64,000 nucleotides of DNA from Providencia rettgeri (GTDB taxonomy: Bacteria > Pseudomonadota > Gammaproteobacteria > Enterobacterales > Enterobacteriaceae), in the NCBI RefSeq assembly GCF_001874625.1, contig NZ_CP017671.1:124001-188000 (forward strand), read 5' to 3'. A program made the translations under genes and the position numbers. Positions 1 to 9,103 of the stretch are shown in pieces (position 1 is the first letter of the stretch; every line of letters begins with the position of its first letter). Under the pieces are notes generated by a model. It searched no databases. It worked only from the letters and a program-made list of their open reading frames with translations, and was not told where the DNA came from.

Positions 1-893
1 AAGTGTTTAATTCATCAGCTATAAAATATATTGGCTTTGGTCAACAATTACGTTTATGGGAAATTAATCTGAACTTAGGAAAGAGCAAGTTATTAGACTA
101 TTCAGATTTTAATGTCCCATCTGGCTTTTTTTGTAATAATTCATCTGGATTTAATAGGAAACATAAAGGGAAGCAACATAACTTAGCGTCTTCTACTTTA
201 TGGTCATTAAAAATTTTGGTTGTTGATGATGTTTCCCTGAATCAAAATATAATAAAAATAATATTGGAAAATATGGGGCATCAAGTAGATTTAGCAAGTT
301 CTGGTTCTATAGCTATTGATTTAGGCAAAAAAAACATTTATGACATGGTTCTAATGGATTTGAATATGCCAATGCAAAATGGGTTTGAAACGCTTTTACG
401 TTGGAGAACATTAGAAAATGAAATATTAGACAATGACACTCCTATTATTGCCACAACAGCGGGGGATAGAGGTATACAGTATAATGATAATACAAATGTG
501 AAGTTTAATGATTGTTTATTGAAGCCATTTAATATTGATAGATTGTCTGATCTTATTGAAAAAGTTATTATGATTCAGTTGGGAAGGGGGATTGAATTAG
601 CTCAAAATAAAAGAAAAAATGATGCCATAATTAATATCAATGAATGTGATGATTTGAGGTCTAGGTTTAAATCAACATTTGAACAGTTTTCAACGCAAAT
701 TGAAATTGCATGGCATGAAAAACAGGGAAATAAAATTTTAGCAGTATTGCATTCAATAAAAGGGTGCGCAGCGTTGACAGGTATAAATGGTATTTATGAT
801 GCTTGCCAGTACTTAGAGAGCAAAGTTAAAATTGGTGAATGGTCTGAGAAAGATAAGCATATTTTATTAGAGCAAATATCTCTTTATTGCTAA
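1..893 (+). CDS. Hybrid sensor kinase, C-terminal part (SsrA-like receiver + Hpt)
   Basis: Partial: the gene enters from the left edge, so the kinase and sensor parts are not seen. The visible 296 residues hold a response-regulator receiver domain at about 70-190, with the acidic pair D75/D76, phospho-acceptor D119 in MDLNMP and K174 in LLKPF. A histidine phosphotransfer domain follows, with H250 in the HSIKG motif. Receiver plus Hpt at the end of a hybrid kinase is the SsrA/BvgS/EvgS architecture. The adjacent SPI-2-like secretion genes make an SsrA-type regulator of that system the best guess (inference). It converges with the secretion operon, whereas in Salmonella ssrA is divergent from ssaB. 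A repeat-rich hairpin follows the stop. Confidence 0.75.
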   Translation, partial: VFNSSAIKYIGFGQQLRLWEINLNLGKSKLLDYSDFNVPSGFFCNNSSGFNRKHKGKQHNLASSTLWSLKILVVDDVSLNQNIIKIILENMGHQVDLASSGSIAIDLGKKNIYDMVLMDLNMPMQNGFETLLRWRTLENEILDNDTPIIATTAGDRGIQYNDNTNVKFNDCLLKPFNIDRLSDLIEKVIMIQLGRGIELAQNKRKNDAIININECDDLRSRFKSTFEQFSTQIEIAWHEKQGNKILAVLHSIKGCAALTGINGIYDACQYLESKVKIGEWSEKDKHILLEQISLYC

Positions 894-918
894 TTTTTAT
901 TTATTTAAATTAATATGT

Positions 919-980
919 AAATGATAAATGATAAATGATAAATGATAAATGATTTATCGACTAATCATTTATCATTTTAA
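919..980 (+). terminator. Heptamer-repeat hairpin terminator between convergent genes
   Basis: Five perfect tandem copies of AAATGAT (919-953) are followed by a 10-nt loop and the exact complement of the last two copies (964-977), giving a 14-bp AT-only stem ending in TTTT. It lies between the convergent kinase gene and the secretion operon and probably acts as a weak bidirectional terminator. Copy number should be prone to slippage. Confidence 0.55.
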
Positions 981-1042
981 ATGTATTTTTATATTTTAAA
1001 TATAAAAAACGGGCGAAGTTATAATGAAATTTCTATTTTGTT

Positions 1043-1453
1043 TTACTGTTTACATAAATTAATAATTTTACTCATGAAAGAGACGAAAGTATTTATTGCA
1101 TCTGCTGCGGATTCTCCATTTTTTAAAGCAAAAGGTGAAAAAACAGCTCTCAATTCTATATAGTCATTAATATTTAATAAGGCAGGCTGCCCAAAGTAAA
1201 AATATTGGTTAGTATTATCCATTAATTTTGACAATATTATTTCACTATGTAAAGCAGTATTCAGCTCATCTTTGGGGCTTAATACTGACCATATCATGGG
1301 CATCTCATCTACCGTGAATATATTAATGTCAGGCATCTCATGTAAACTAATAGTGATTGCAGAGTGGTTATCAATTTTATTATTTTGAAGTATATCTTCA
1401 CGCCCTATATGGCTAATTGCACTAGTAACTAATTCAGCTAAATCAATATACAT
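1043..1453 (-). CDS. Type III secretion chaperone, InvB/SpaK-like
   Basis: 136 aa, acidic, opening with YIDLAELVTSAISHIG. This closely follows the start of Salmonella InvB (LDIAELVRSAL) and continues with the same pattern (IDNHSAITISL against IDSHSTIVLDL, then a W in MIWSVL). That family is the class IB CesT-fold chaperones, which bind effectors and deliver them to the ATPase. Its start overlaps the end of the ssaE-like gene by 11 nt and has a strong GGAGG six bases upstream, so the two are translationally coupled. In Salmonella SPI-2 the gene after ssaE is sseA, which this does not resemble. It could serve the effector encoded at 5296 (inference). Confidence 0.65.
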   Translation of the reverse strand: MYIDLAELVTSAISHIGREDILQNNKIDNHSAITISLHEMPDINIFTVDEMPMIWSVLSPKDELNTALHSEIILSKLMDNTNQYFYFGQPALLNINDYIELRAVFSPFALKNGESAADAINTFVSFMSKIINLCKQ

Positions 1454-1682
1454 TCAGTACCTCCGGATGATAGCGTTTCCATATTATGACAATGATTTCT
1501 TCTACTTGGTAATGAGAGTTTAAGATATGGTATATTTTCTCTCTCAATATTGAATTGTTTGTTTCATTCAGTCTATTAGTCAGGTCTTCTTTAGAAGCAT
1601 TGATTCTGAATAATAGGCCATCACGATAACCACCTGATTTATCTTGTTTTAATTTACGTTCTAAACTCGTTAACTGTGACAT
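1443..1682 (-). CDS. ssaE: SsaE/YscE-type T3SS co-chaperone
   Basis: 79 aa, about the size of Salmonella SsaE (80 aa), and in the expected position directly after ssaD. The sequence is helical and highly charged (LTSLERKLKQD, LNETNNSILREKIYHILN), as expected for the YscE/EscE/SsaE family, which co-chaperones the needle subunit in the cytoplasm. There is no signal peptide or membrane segment. The assignment rests mainly on size, composition and gene order; such small proteins diverge fast. Confidence 0.6.
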   Translation of the reverse strand: MSQLTSLERKLKQDKSGGYRDGLLFRINASKEDLTNRLNETNNSILREKIYHILNSHYQVEEIIVIIWKRYHPEVLNVY

Positions 1683-1692
1683 TTTTTTATAT

Positions 1693-2907
1693 TTAAAGGT
1701 TAATTGGAATTGATAAAAAATTTTGTTTATATATTAACATTAGAGTATTCATACTGAGAGAATACACCTTATAGCCATTTGGTAAAATACTTCCTTTATA
1801 TAGTCTCATATTGTTAGATAGTTGTAGGTAAATATATTCATCATTACCTCCAATACTTATAATTTTCCCAGGTAAAAATTCATCAATAATATTTTTGTTA
1901 GGAATGTTTTGATAGTTTATTTTCATTCTTGTTTTTTGTGACTTATTGAAATCACTAATGATAATATTTAATTTTTCTAAATCTTTATCTGGAACTTTTC
2001 CGCTAACTAATAATTTATTATTTTCAATTGAAATATTCAGTCCCTCTAAAAGTGATTCTGAATCAAGAAAATGGAGTGTTTTTTTAAATTCTTCTGAGCG
2101 GTCATTAATGACAACCCAACTTTTTAATAAACTAATTTGATTTATTTGAGCTTGTGTTTGCTGCCAATGATTATCAAATTGAATATCACCATAAATTTTC
2201 ACGCTATCTAAGCTATTACCTTGAGTAATATCAATATCATGATAACCATTCATTTCTAGTGTTTGACGAACTAGGTTATGTAGTGTGCTAACATCGATGC
2301 TTTTATTATAAAAGGAGAAACCAAATTGGGCGAATTGCTCTTGTAGTTGATAAATCGTATTTTTTGAAACTGATACGCCGCTGAGATGAATTATGCCATT
2401 ATTATCAAAGCTTGCTTGCAAACCTAGGTGATCTGGTTGTTTCATTTGTTGCTCTAACCAAATAACTTTATCAAATGGCTCCTCATTTTCTGGAGATATG
2501 TCAGTTGAGATCCCTATAGCAAGGAGTACTAAGAATAAAAAAATGATGGCTATTGTTAGTGTAACAACGTGAGTTTTATTTTTATTTCTTCTTAGCGGAA
2601 TTGCTAATGTTGGTAATGGTTGTTCTATATCTCCAAATATAAAGACTAATCCAGCGAGGTCTATCACTCTTTTTTGAGGCAATAGCTCATTAGTTTCCCA
2701 AGGCAACCCATCTACCCAAAGGGGAACAGGCTGAGACAAGCGAATGCCTTGTTCATTCACGATCAATAGTGTTTCCGCATTTAACTCTAGTGGTAAGGCG
2801 ATATCAGGTGTTTCTCCCCCTAAGCGAATTTCACCGAGTGGGAGTGCTAATTCTCGACCCGCTAATATTCCACTTAGCCATTTTAATTTATAAAGAGGTT
2901 TCATCAT
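1693..2907 (-). CDS. ssaD: T3SS inner-membrane ring protein, SsaD/YscD family
   Basis: 404 aa, against 403 in Salmonella SsaD (SpiB). The N-terminal ~110 residues look like the cytoplasmic FHA-like domain of YscD/PrgH proteins. One transmembrane segment follows at about 113-133 (VVTLTIAIIFLFLVLLAIGI), then a periplasmic region with successive BON/ring-building repeats. It forms the outer part of the inner-membrane ring of the SPI-2-type injectisome. The ATG overlaps the stop of the secretin gene by 4 nt (ATGA), so the two are coupled. It looks intact. Confidence 0.8.
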   Translation of the reverse strand: MMKPLYKLKWLSGILAGRELALPLGEIRLGGETPDIALPLELNAETLLIVNEQGIRLSQPVPLWVDGLPWETNELLPQKRVIDLAGLVFIFGDIEQPLPTLAIPLRRNKNKTHVVTLTIAIIFLFLVLLAIGISTDISPENEEPFDKVIWLEQQMKQPDHLGLQASFDNNGIIHLSGVSVSKNTIYQLQEQFAQFGFSFYNKSIDVSTLHNLVRQTLEMNGYHDIDITQGNSLDSVKIYGDIQFDNHWQQTQAQINQISLLKSWVVINDRSEEFKKTLHFLDSESLLEGLNISIENNKLLVSGKVPDKDLEKLNIIISDFNKSQKTRMKINYQNIPNKNIIDEFLPGKIISIGGNDEYIYLQLSNNMRLYKGSILPNGYKVYSLSMNTLMLIYKQNFLSIPINL

Positions 2908-4397
2908 TGGTATAGGTTGGCTGGCTGTGCTTTAATAAGAAACAAGCGTATTGTGCTACGATTATTTTTTTGAGAAGAGTTAAATAAACCTCCAATAATA
3001 GGAATATCACTAAGCAATGGGATTCTGCGTTCACCCTCACTATGCTCATCTTGTACAAAACCACCTAATAATAAGCTTTGCCCAGCTTGCAAAAGAGTTT
3101 GGGTAGAAACTTCAGAACTTAGTGTTTGAGGTAGTGGTTCTAATTCACTAGTTGAATGGATTTGCCTACCATCTTGAATTGATAGGGTTAGCATGATTTC
3201 TTTTTTTCCCTGCTCTTCAATTAGCCGAGGTGTTACCCGTAATAATGAGCCTGTTGATATCGAGTCCAATTTTGCTGTATTGTCAGCTATGAGTTTTGTA
3301 TGGAATGTGATACTCCTATCTAGAACAGCTTGGTTATTATCTAATGTTACAATTGAAGGGCGAGATAATATTTGTGCTTTAGCATTTTGCTGAAGTGCAT
3401 TGAGTTTAATCATAAAATTACTAGTATTAGAAACGATAGAAGAGAAGCTGCTGGTATCAGGTATTCCGTTATTATTTAAGCTTATATTTCCACCGCCAAT
3501 TTGGGCGGATGCTGACCAATCAATGCCCAATGTACTTAAGTCTTCGGCATTAACATCAACAATGAGCACTGATATTTCGATAATAACTGGTTTTTTATCT
3601 AATTGAGTTATGAGTGAGGCATAGCGTGGCATTGTTAGTTTTCTATCACGAATAATAATTGCATTTTGTCTTTGATCTACAGAAAACATAGGAAGATTGC
3701 TATCTGTTGGAGATGGTTGCCCTTGGTTTTGTAATAATGGTAATGTTCGGCCCTGAGCCATATCTTTTAGGACACTAATAATGCCGGGGACAATAATTTT
3801 TTGGCCTCGATATTCATAATTTCCATCCGCTGCATTAGCGTACTTGAGAGGAAATACACGGATCTCTTCTTGGTTTTGGTCTTGATTTAATTTTTGTGCA
3901 TCAATACGGGTTGCCATTGCCTCAATGCGTTGAATACATATGGGAACACCTTGTATTTGTAGGGTATTAGATGCAGAAATAATACTAGCTTGGCAGTAAG
4001 GTTGACCTAATATATTACTGTTTTTTAATTGCTGAATAAAAGTATTTATATTTAAATAAGTTGGAGCTATAAGTTCGGAGCTTACTTCTTGAGCTTTGTA
4101 GAAATAAAGTGCTTGTCCATCATAGTACCAAGCGAGCTTATGCATACGAGAAATCTTATTTAATGCTAATTCAGGGAGCATTTTAGGGATGGTCCCGACA
4201 AAAATATCATCTATTTGATTACTCACAATTACAGGAATATTATAATTTGCTCCGAAATCACGTAGGACTTCTGAAAGCTTACTTCCTCTACTCGAAATAA
4301 AAAAAAGTGAGTCATTTTTCCATGGTATTGTCGATGCTAAAGCCCCATAGCAATGTAAGGCAGCTATTGTTATAAAAACAAATAATATTCTTATCAT
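2904..4397 (-). CDS. ssaC: T3SS outer-membrane secretin, SsaC/YscC family
   Basis: 497 aa, the same length as Salmonella SsaC (SpiA). It has a cleavable signal peptide (first ~22 residues, ending GALAS), N0/N1-type periplasmic domains, and a C-terminal secretin core with the typical VPLLSDIPIIGGLF motif near residue 470 (here IPLLSDIPIIGGLFNSS). It builds the outer-membrane pore of the injectisome and contacts SsaD. It is second in the leftward operon, 10 nt after the ssaB-like gene. No disruption is seen, so at least the basal rings are coded by intact genes. Confidence 0.88.
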   Translation of the reverse strand: MIRILFVFITIAALHCYGALASTIPWKNDSLFFISSRGSKLSEVLRDFGANYNIPVIVSNQIDDIFVGTIPKMLPELALNKISRMHKLAWYYDGQALYFYKAQEVSSELIAPTYLNINTFIQQLKNSNILGQPYCQASIISASNTLQIQGVPICIQRIEAMATRIDAQKLNQDQNQEEIRVFPLKYANAADGNYEYRGQKIIVPGIISVLKDMAQGRTLPLLQNQGQPSPTDSNLPMFSVDQRQNAIIIRDRKLTMPRYASLITQLDKKPVIIEISVLIVDVNAEDLSTLGIDWSASAQIGGGNISLNNNGIPDTSSFSSIVSNTSNFMIKLNALQQNAKAQILSRPSIVTLDNNQAVLDRSITFHTKLIADNTAKLDSISTGSLLRVTPRLIEEQGKKEIMLTLSIQDGRQIHSTSELEPLPQTLSSEVSTQTLLQAGQSLLLGGFVQDEHSEGERRIPLLSDIPIIGGLFNSSQKNNRSTIRLFLIKAQPANLYQ

Positions 4398-4407
4398 TAT
4401 ATTAGTT

Positions 4408-4779
4408 CTAATTATCGGTTAATATCGTGTTTGTATAGTGTTTAAATAGCCATTTAACTAGTTTAGTCTGTTGATATATTAGCTTTTTATACTGCTGATG
4501 ATTTAGTTCTTTGCTGTAATGACGTAGTAAATATAAACGGTTAGATTCTAAAATAAGGCTATCATCAGTAAAACTGCACTTAGATGCCAGCCATAAACAA
4601 ACATGCATTAGCCATTTTGTATTTATATTTTGTAAGCCAGTATCTATCGCTAAGCACATACCATAAGCATAGTTCCCCACCCACGCTGGGGTACCATTAA
4701 TATCAAGGAGCACTCTATCGGTTAGTGAAGTTATCTGTTTTATGTTTTCTTGGGCTATGAATGGAGCTGGGAGTTTCAT
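4408..4779 (-). CDS. SsaB/SpiC-like T3SS protein
   Basis: 123 aa, first gene of the leftward secretion operon and in the position of ssaB (spiC, 133 aa) in Salmonella SPI-2. The visible sequence fits distantly (DINGTPAWVG against TIDGHPARG, then a long helical middle). In Salmonella SpiC works with SsaM and SsaL as a switch between translocator and effector export. There is no signal peptide. The call rests on position, length and weak similarity, so the function is inferred. The following gap to the secretin gene is 10 nt. Confidence 0.55.
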   Translation of the reverse strand: MKLPAPFIAQENIKQITSLTDRVLLDINGTPAWVGNYAYGMCLAIDTGLQNINTKWLMHVCLWLASKCSFTDDSLILESNRLYLLRHYSKELNHQQYKKLIYQQTKLVKWLFKHYTNTILTDN

Positions 4780-5295
4780 ATAACCTCTACAATGATAAAA
4801 ATAGAAGCGTATTTTGAAGCGTTTTAGAATTTAAGATATAAGGTAATACCCTGAATTATATTTATTTATATTTCAGCCAGTTTTATTTTTTAGTATAAAA
4901 ATATAATATTAATTAACTTTCTGATTAGCAAAAAATATTTCACTATAAATTATTATCTTAAATATATAGGGTCTATAGACATTCCACTGGCTTTTCATGA
5001 TAAGTTTTAGATTAAATATGTGATTGGAACGATATCATCAAAACATATCAATTTATTTGTACTGTCTTTTTATGGCAACTTAATAAAACCTATATGAAGG
5101 ATAACGGGTAAATGCTTTTATCTTTACCGTGTGATTGATAAAAATAGGGAGACAGTAGATGTCTATTATTCACCAATCTGTAATCGTCATGCTGCCTATA
5201 AATTTCTCAAAGGATATTAAAAACGTATGCCTTGGGGCTGCAATCAAAAATCGTAAATACCGATAAGCACGCCGTTTTAATTAAAAGGACTAATT
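4780..5295. promoter_or_regulatory. Divergent control region of T3SS operon and effector gene
   Basis: 516 bp of very AT-rich DNA between the leftward ssaB-like gene and the rightward kinase-effector gene. It must hold promoters for both, and AT-rich divergent regions are where SsrB-type activators and H-NS act in Salmonella (known for that system, inferred here). I cannot assign exact promoter boxes. A 35-codon ORF with an AGGGAGA ribosome site lies at 5159-5266. Confidence 0.4.
5159..5266 (+). CDS. Possible short leader ORF before the effector gene
   Basis: 35 codons, beginning MSIIHQSVIVMLPINFSK and ending in a basic tail (KNRKYR). AGGGAGA lies 6 nt before the ATG, and the ORF ends 29 nt before the effector start. 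No family is recognised. It could be a leader peptide, a tiny chaperone remnant or chance. Confidence 0.2.
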   Translation: MSIIHQSVIVMLPINFSKDIKNVCLGAAIKNRKYR

Positions 5296-7683
5296 ATGCC
5301 AATATCAGCGTTGCAGTACAGAGTTACAGCAGGAGCTTATCAGAATAAGCTGCACAATAGTTTTAGGATGAACCCTATAGAACAGACTCGGGGCATAAAC
5401 TCTGACCATTCAGCCATTCCGGATGAAACACACCTTTTAGGACGAAGTATTAGCAGAGTTGTCAATTCTCATGAACAGTTGAGCAGATCATCGTATCAGA
5501 CTACAAATCCGCGACAGGGTATAGCAGCCCCACTGCTAATGTTGCTAACCGAAGTTCAGTTAACCTATACCCCTGTTGTTGCAACTAGCCCAACAACGGT
5601 ATCCGAGAGCGAAATGAAACCTTCAATGTCTGAAAATGTTGAGCAATCGGCTAACAGTAATCACTTCTGGGAGACCATCCAAGAGGCCAGTGTATTACCT
5701 GCAGCAGGATATCAAGATAAAGAAAAAAAGCTGCCTATAAAAAATCGGTCATCTAGATATGCGGTTTTTAAACAGAAAACGACGACCCCTCCACCTGAAC
5801 CTGATGATGTTAAAACCGTAAAGTTGGATTCTTCGTGTTTTGAAAAAAGACAAAACTTATCCCGCCCAGATGTATTCAGACAGATTGGTGAAACTTTAAG
5901 GAACCCAGTAAGTGAACTTGCAAAGGAATCTCAGGTTATTCATTATTATAATAATAATTACGGATGCCCAACCCCAGAAGAAAGGGTAAATCTTTTATCG
6001 ATAACCTCAAAGGTAGACAAAACGATATCGGCAATTACAGCATTGCTACCTGGTAGTCAGCCACTTGTGGTTACACAAAGATTGGGTGGGGCTCTATTCA
6101 GAATGATAGCGGATAGCATCGATAATAAACAACTGAATACGGATGATTTATTTGAAGTAAATGACCAACTTATTACTTTGGGTAAAAGCATCGTAGCTAT
6201 CTCCCCAAAAGATTCAAAAGGACAAACAATTGAAGGTCAGTTAAGGGTGCCTGAGGGCTTATCTTTTAAAAATAACAAATTGTCAGTTAATATTAAAGGG
6301 ACTGACAGAGAGTTTATTATTAAAAATGGTAGATATTTTACTAATATCGATGGTAAGCACCGAAGAATATCTTACTCTTTGAAAAATAAGCAATGGGTAA
6401 GAACTCCCAAGTACATTAAAACATCAGGTGAAAAAGTTTACTTCCCATTTAGGATAGGTAAACTATTAAATGGGAGCATAGACAAAAAAACACTGGTTTC
6501 AATAAGCCCAAATCAGCATGGTATCTATACCGTAACAAGTCAAACATCTGCAGGATCCTTTCATGCAATAAAAATTGGTTATGAGTTCTATCGTTACATC
6601 CCAGAAAATGGAAGGAGTGCGAGTTTAAGTGGTGTTATAAAAACTGACAGTGCTGACATAAAGGTGTCTCGGTTCGGTAAAAGATATTTCATTGTCAATG
6701 AAAAGAAGAAATTATCCGTAAACTACTCACCATGTCGACTGGGGCGATCACCGGGTTCTTCGTGCTTACATTTTTCTGACGGGCTGATAAGCAAGCTTAA
6801 TGAGAACAGGAATAATGGGGTCCCCGAAAGACGAATCCGAGGGATTAAACCATCTGAAACTAATCCTGGATTATATGAGTCGGAAAAAGGGACACTTTAT
6901 CTAAAATACGATAATGTTTATTTCAAGTTAATTAGCTCACAGGGTTGGATAGATGAGCCACAGTTTATGGTTACGGGTAAAAAAATATTTGGTAGTAAGA
7001 AAATAACCCCTGTTTGTTTTAGTAGGGAACGAGGATTTAATTATATAAATACGCCTCTAGAAAATATGATGGAAAGTGTTGGCATGCCAGAAAAAGTGGC
7101 AATGTCTCATATAAAAAACCAATCTAAGATACAACCAGTAGTCATTGGTACAGGAAGTTTAAGTGAGGTTTATGATATAGGGGATGGGTTTGTTAGCAAA
7201 ATCTATAAGAGCAGAATTAATAAGACTCACAAAAGTAGGCTCTCTTCAGCAAAAAAAAATGCAGAAGGATTTAATCGGTATTATGGAAAAGGTTCAGGTA
7301 CAGTAAGAGTTACTCCATACAAAGATGGTTCTGCAACGGTGTCAGTGAAATTGAAGAAAATAGATGGGTATGTATTAAGTAGTATTAAAGACTTATCTAA
7401 CCCTGTGTTATTAGAAGAAATAGAGACGGCAATTAAAACGAGTAAACCATCTGAGAAACTATCTTCTTTATTGCAAAGTCATGGGATCTCACATAACGAC
7501 ATAAATAAGGGGAACATCATATATAATAATGGCGAGTTCTTTGTGATAGATTTTGACTCAGCCGATTTTTTACCAAAAGGTGAGATAGTTAGTGAGTCAA
7601 AAACTAATACTATGAGAAATAGTTTCGACCGTATCTTTAATGAAATCTTAAGAGAGATAGGAAACCGCAGAAAGGAGCACTAA
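5296..7683 (+). CDS. Putative T3SS effector with C-terminal OspG/NleH-type protein kinase domain
   Basis: 795 aa, no signal peptide. The last ~185 residues form a minimal kinase lobe: glycine loop IGTGSLSEVY (617-626), candidate ATP lysine K635 in VSKIYK, catalytic loop HNDINKGN (733-740, base D735) and the metal-binding triplet DFD (752-754). This is the compact form known from Shigella OspG and EPEC NleH effectors, which lack the activation segment of eukaryotic kinases. The first ~200 residues are polar and Ser/Pro/Gln-rich, as in secretion and chaperone-binding regions. Residues ~310-580 contain repeated beta-rich units around YF/YR motifs (347, 382, 431, 464, 541). It is encoded divergently from T3SS genes, with an InvB-like chaperone gene nearby. 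Export and host target are inferred. Confidence 0.7.
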   Translation: MPISALQYRVTAGAYQNKLHNSFRMNPIEQTRGINSDHSAIPDETHLLGRSISRVVNSHEQLSRSSYQTTNPRQGIAAPLLMLLTEVQLTYTPVVATSPTTVSESEMKPSMSENVEQSANSNHFWETIQEASVLPAAGYQDKEKKLPIKNRSSRYAVFKQKTTTPPPEPDDVKTVKLDSSCFEKRQNLSRPDVFRQIGETLRNPVSELAKESQVIHYYNNNYGCPTPEERVNLLSITSKVDKTISAITALLPGSQPLVVTQRLGGALFRMIADSIDNKQLNTDDLFEVNDQLITLGKSIVAISPKDSKGQTIEGQLRVPEGLSFKNNKLSVNIKGTDREFIIKNGRYFTNIDGKHRRISYSLKNKQWVRTPKYIKTSGEKVYFPFRIGKLLNGSIDKKTLVSISPNQHGIYTVTSQTSAGSFHAIKIGYEFYRYIPENGRSASLSGVIKTDSADIKVSRFGKRYFIVNEKKKLSVNYSPCRLGRSPGSSCLHFSDGLISKLNENRNNGVPERRIRGIKPSETNPGLYESEKGTLYLKYDNVYFKLISSQGWIDEPQFMVTGKKIFGSKKITPVCFSRERGFNYINTPLENMMESVGMPEKVAMSHIKNQSKIQPVVIGTGSLSEVYDIGDGFVSKIYKSRINKTHKSRLSSAKKNAEGFNRYYGKGSGTVRVTPYKDGSATVSVKLKKIDGYVLSSIKDLSNPVLLEEIETAIKTSKPSEKLSSLLQSHGISHNDINKGNIIYNNGEFFVIDFDSADFLPKGEIVSESKTNTMRNSFDRIFNEILREIGNRRKEH

Positions 7684-8145
7684 AGGCAGGAACCTTGTGA
7701 GGGCCTGTGCCTGATAAATGGGCTATCCGTGCGGGTAATGAACCGGTATTGATATCCGATAAGGGGTTCGGATATAAATCAATATTTCTATAGTGGTTAT
7801 AAATATATTTATAATATTAAATCAAGCACACTAACTATTCGTTTATGATATGAAAGATAATTTAATGATTGCTGCTAATGGCTGAGGTCTATTTTTAAAA
7901 GTGAGTTAGATGTAAAGCCAGTTATGGTAATGTGTGTATCTAATCTAGCTATTCGGTTGATTTTAGGGAAGATGGATAGCTTCTCCTAAATGTATGAATA
8001 ATATTGATATTTAATATTTGTTACTTTTTATTTTTTGTTTAGAACTGTTAATCGTTTTATATTGTTTCACCTTAAATTTAGATGATGTTAGTCACATTTC
8101 TACACAGATACATACAAGGTTATAAATCAACGCAATGGTGATTTT
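7684..8145. other. Gene-free AT-rich spacer
   Basis: About 460 bp. The first ~100 bp are clearly less AT-rich than the rest and carry short G-rich runs. I see no coding potential, RNA gene or convincing terminator here. Confidence 0.3.
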
Positions 8146-8343
8146 ATGTTAAAAAAAGCAAAGTTAATCAATATTCCAATTGAATATATAGAAAAATATC
8201 AATACTTTAAAAAAAACGGATATACTTCCTTATCTCTTAGTTCCTTTATTATTGAGGCAACTAGAAAAGCACTTGATGAAAACAAAGTAGAGGATCAAAA
8301 TGAAATGTTAAAATCGCGCACTCGAATTACTCTAACTCGATAA
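8146..8343 (+). CDS. Small protein, possible ribbon-helix-helix fold
   Basis: 65 aa with a good GGTGA ribosome site 5 nt before the ATG. The layout is a short strand (AKLINIPIEYIEKY), a helix, a turn and a second helix (LSSFIIEATRKALDENK), followed by a basic tail. That spacing is what CopG/Arc-type DNA-binding proteins show, but I recognise no specific family. It stands alone between the effector and yhiN. A GC-rich hairpin (8376-8389) follows the stop by about 30 nt without a clear T-run. Confidence 0.4.
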   Translation: MLKKAKLINIPIEYIEKYQYFKKNGYTSLSLSSFIIEATRKALDENKVEDQNEMLKSRTRITLTR

Positions 8344-9103
8344 TACTATCTCAGTATTTTATAATGACACCGATAGCCCCGAAAGGGGCCATTTAATATA
8401 AAAAATATAAATTTAATATCTAAAAAACATATTTTAAACTAACTAAATATTATTGATAATAAGTTAATGTCTAGAAATCTCACTCTTATTTATAATTTAA
8501 ATAGGGTGTAAATGGTTTTTTACTGTATGTGTAGATTACACATTTTTAATAGTTCAACCGCTGTGAGTTTAAAGCTGGTTAAGCACCCAAGTAATGAACG
8601 AAAGTTTGAATATAAAAAAATATCTAAACTTATAGAACTGTCTTTAGGTTATATATAATAAAGGAATAATATAGATAATGGTTTTTTACATGACTTCCTA
8701 ACATGAAAGGTTAAAAAAGAGTTTCATGGGAAAATCTCAAGGATAGTTATGAATATGGTTCTTTGTTAAGTAAGGGCTTTATTGGCTGTCTTAGACAGTG
8801 CTGATTGAGTATAGTGAGAATTAAAAACCCGAGTTCTATGGCGTAACCTAACCACCTTAAAGCGTTTAGAATTATTAGAGCTATCTAATTATAAATTTCA
8901 ATTTCGAAAAATTTAAATTGGGGGTTAAGTGTACGGCGGTTCTGTCTTCCGAGATGATTGCTTATTTTAATTCGACCATGACCTCGGCCGCGCTTGGGAC
9001 TTTTCGGTGATGGCTTTAATCAAGCAATGAGCAGATTGTTTTGGTTGATGGTGAGCAATATCACGCTCACCAATTCGGATGACCGTATTTTTATGTGTTC
9101 ATC
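8344..9103. other. Non-coding or decayed spacer at the core/accessory junction
   Basis: 760 bp without a convincing gene. It holds a GCCCC-GAAA-GGGGC hairpin (8376-8389), a small CTGTC/GACAG hairpin (about 8793-8805), and near 8930-9080 a patch of clearly higher GC with short ORF scraps broken by stops. The patch may be a worn mobile-element fragment, but I cannot name it. Confidence 0.3.

Noticed and set aside
8376..8389. GCCCC-GAAA-GGGGC hairpin as a terminator of the 65-aa gene
   Set aside because: A strong stem, but followed by CATTTAATA rather than a T-run, so not called as an intrinsic terminator.
8930..9080. Higher-GC patch that looked like a transposase fragment
   Set aside because: No frame gives more than short scraps and no family motif could be recognised.
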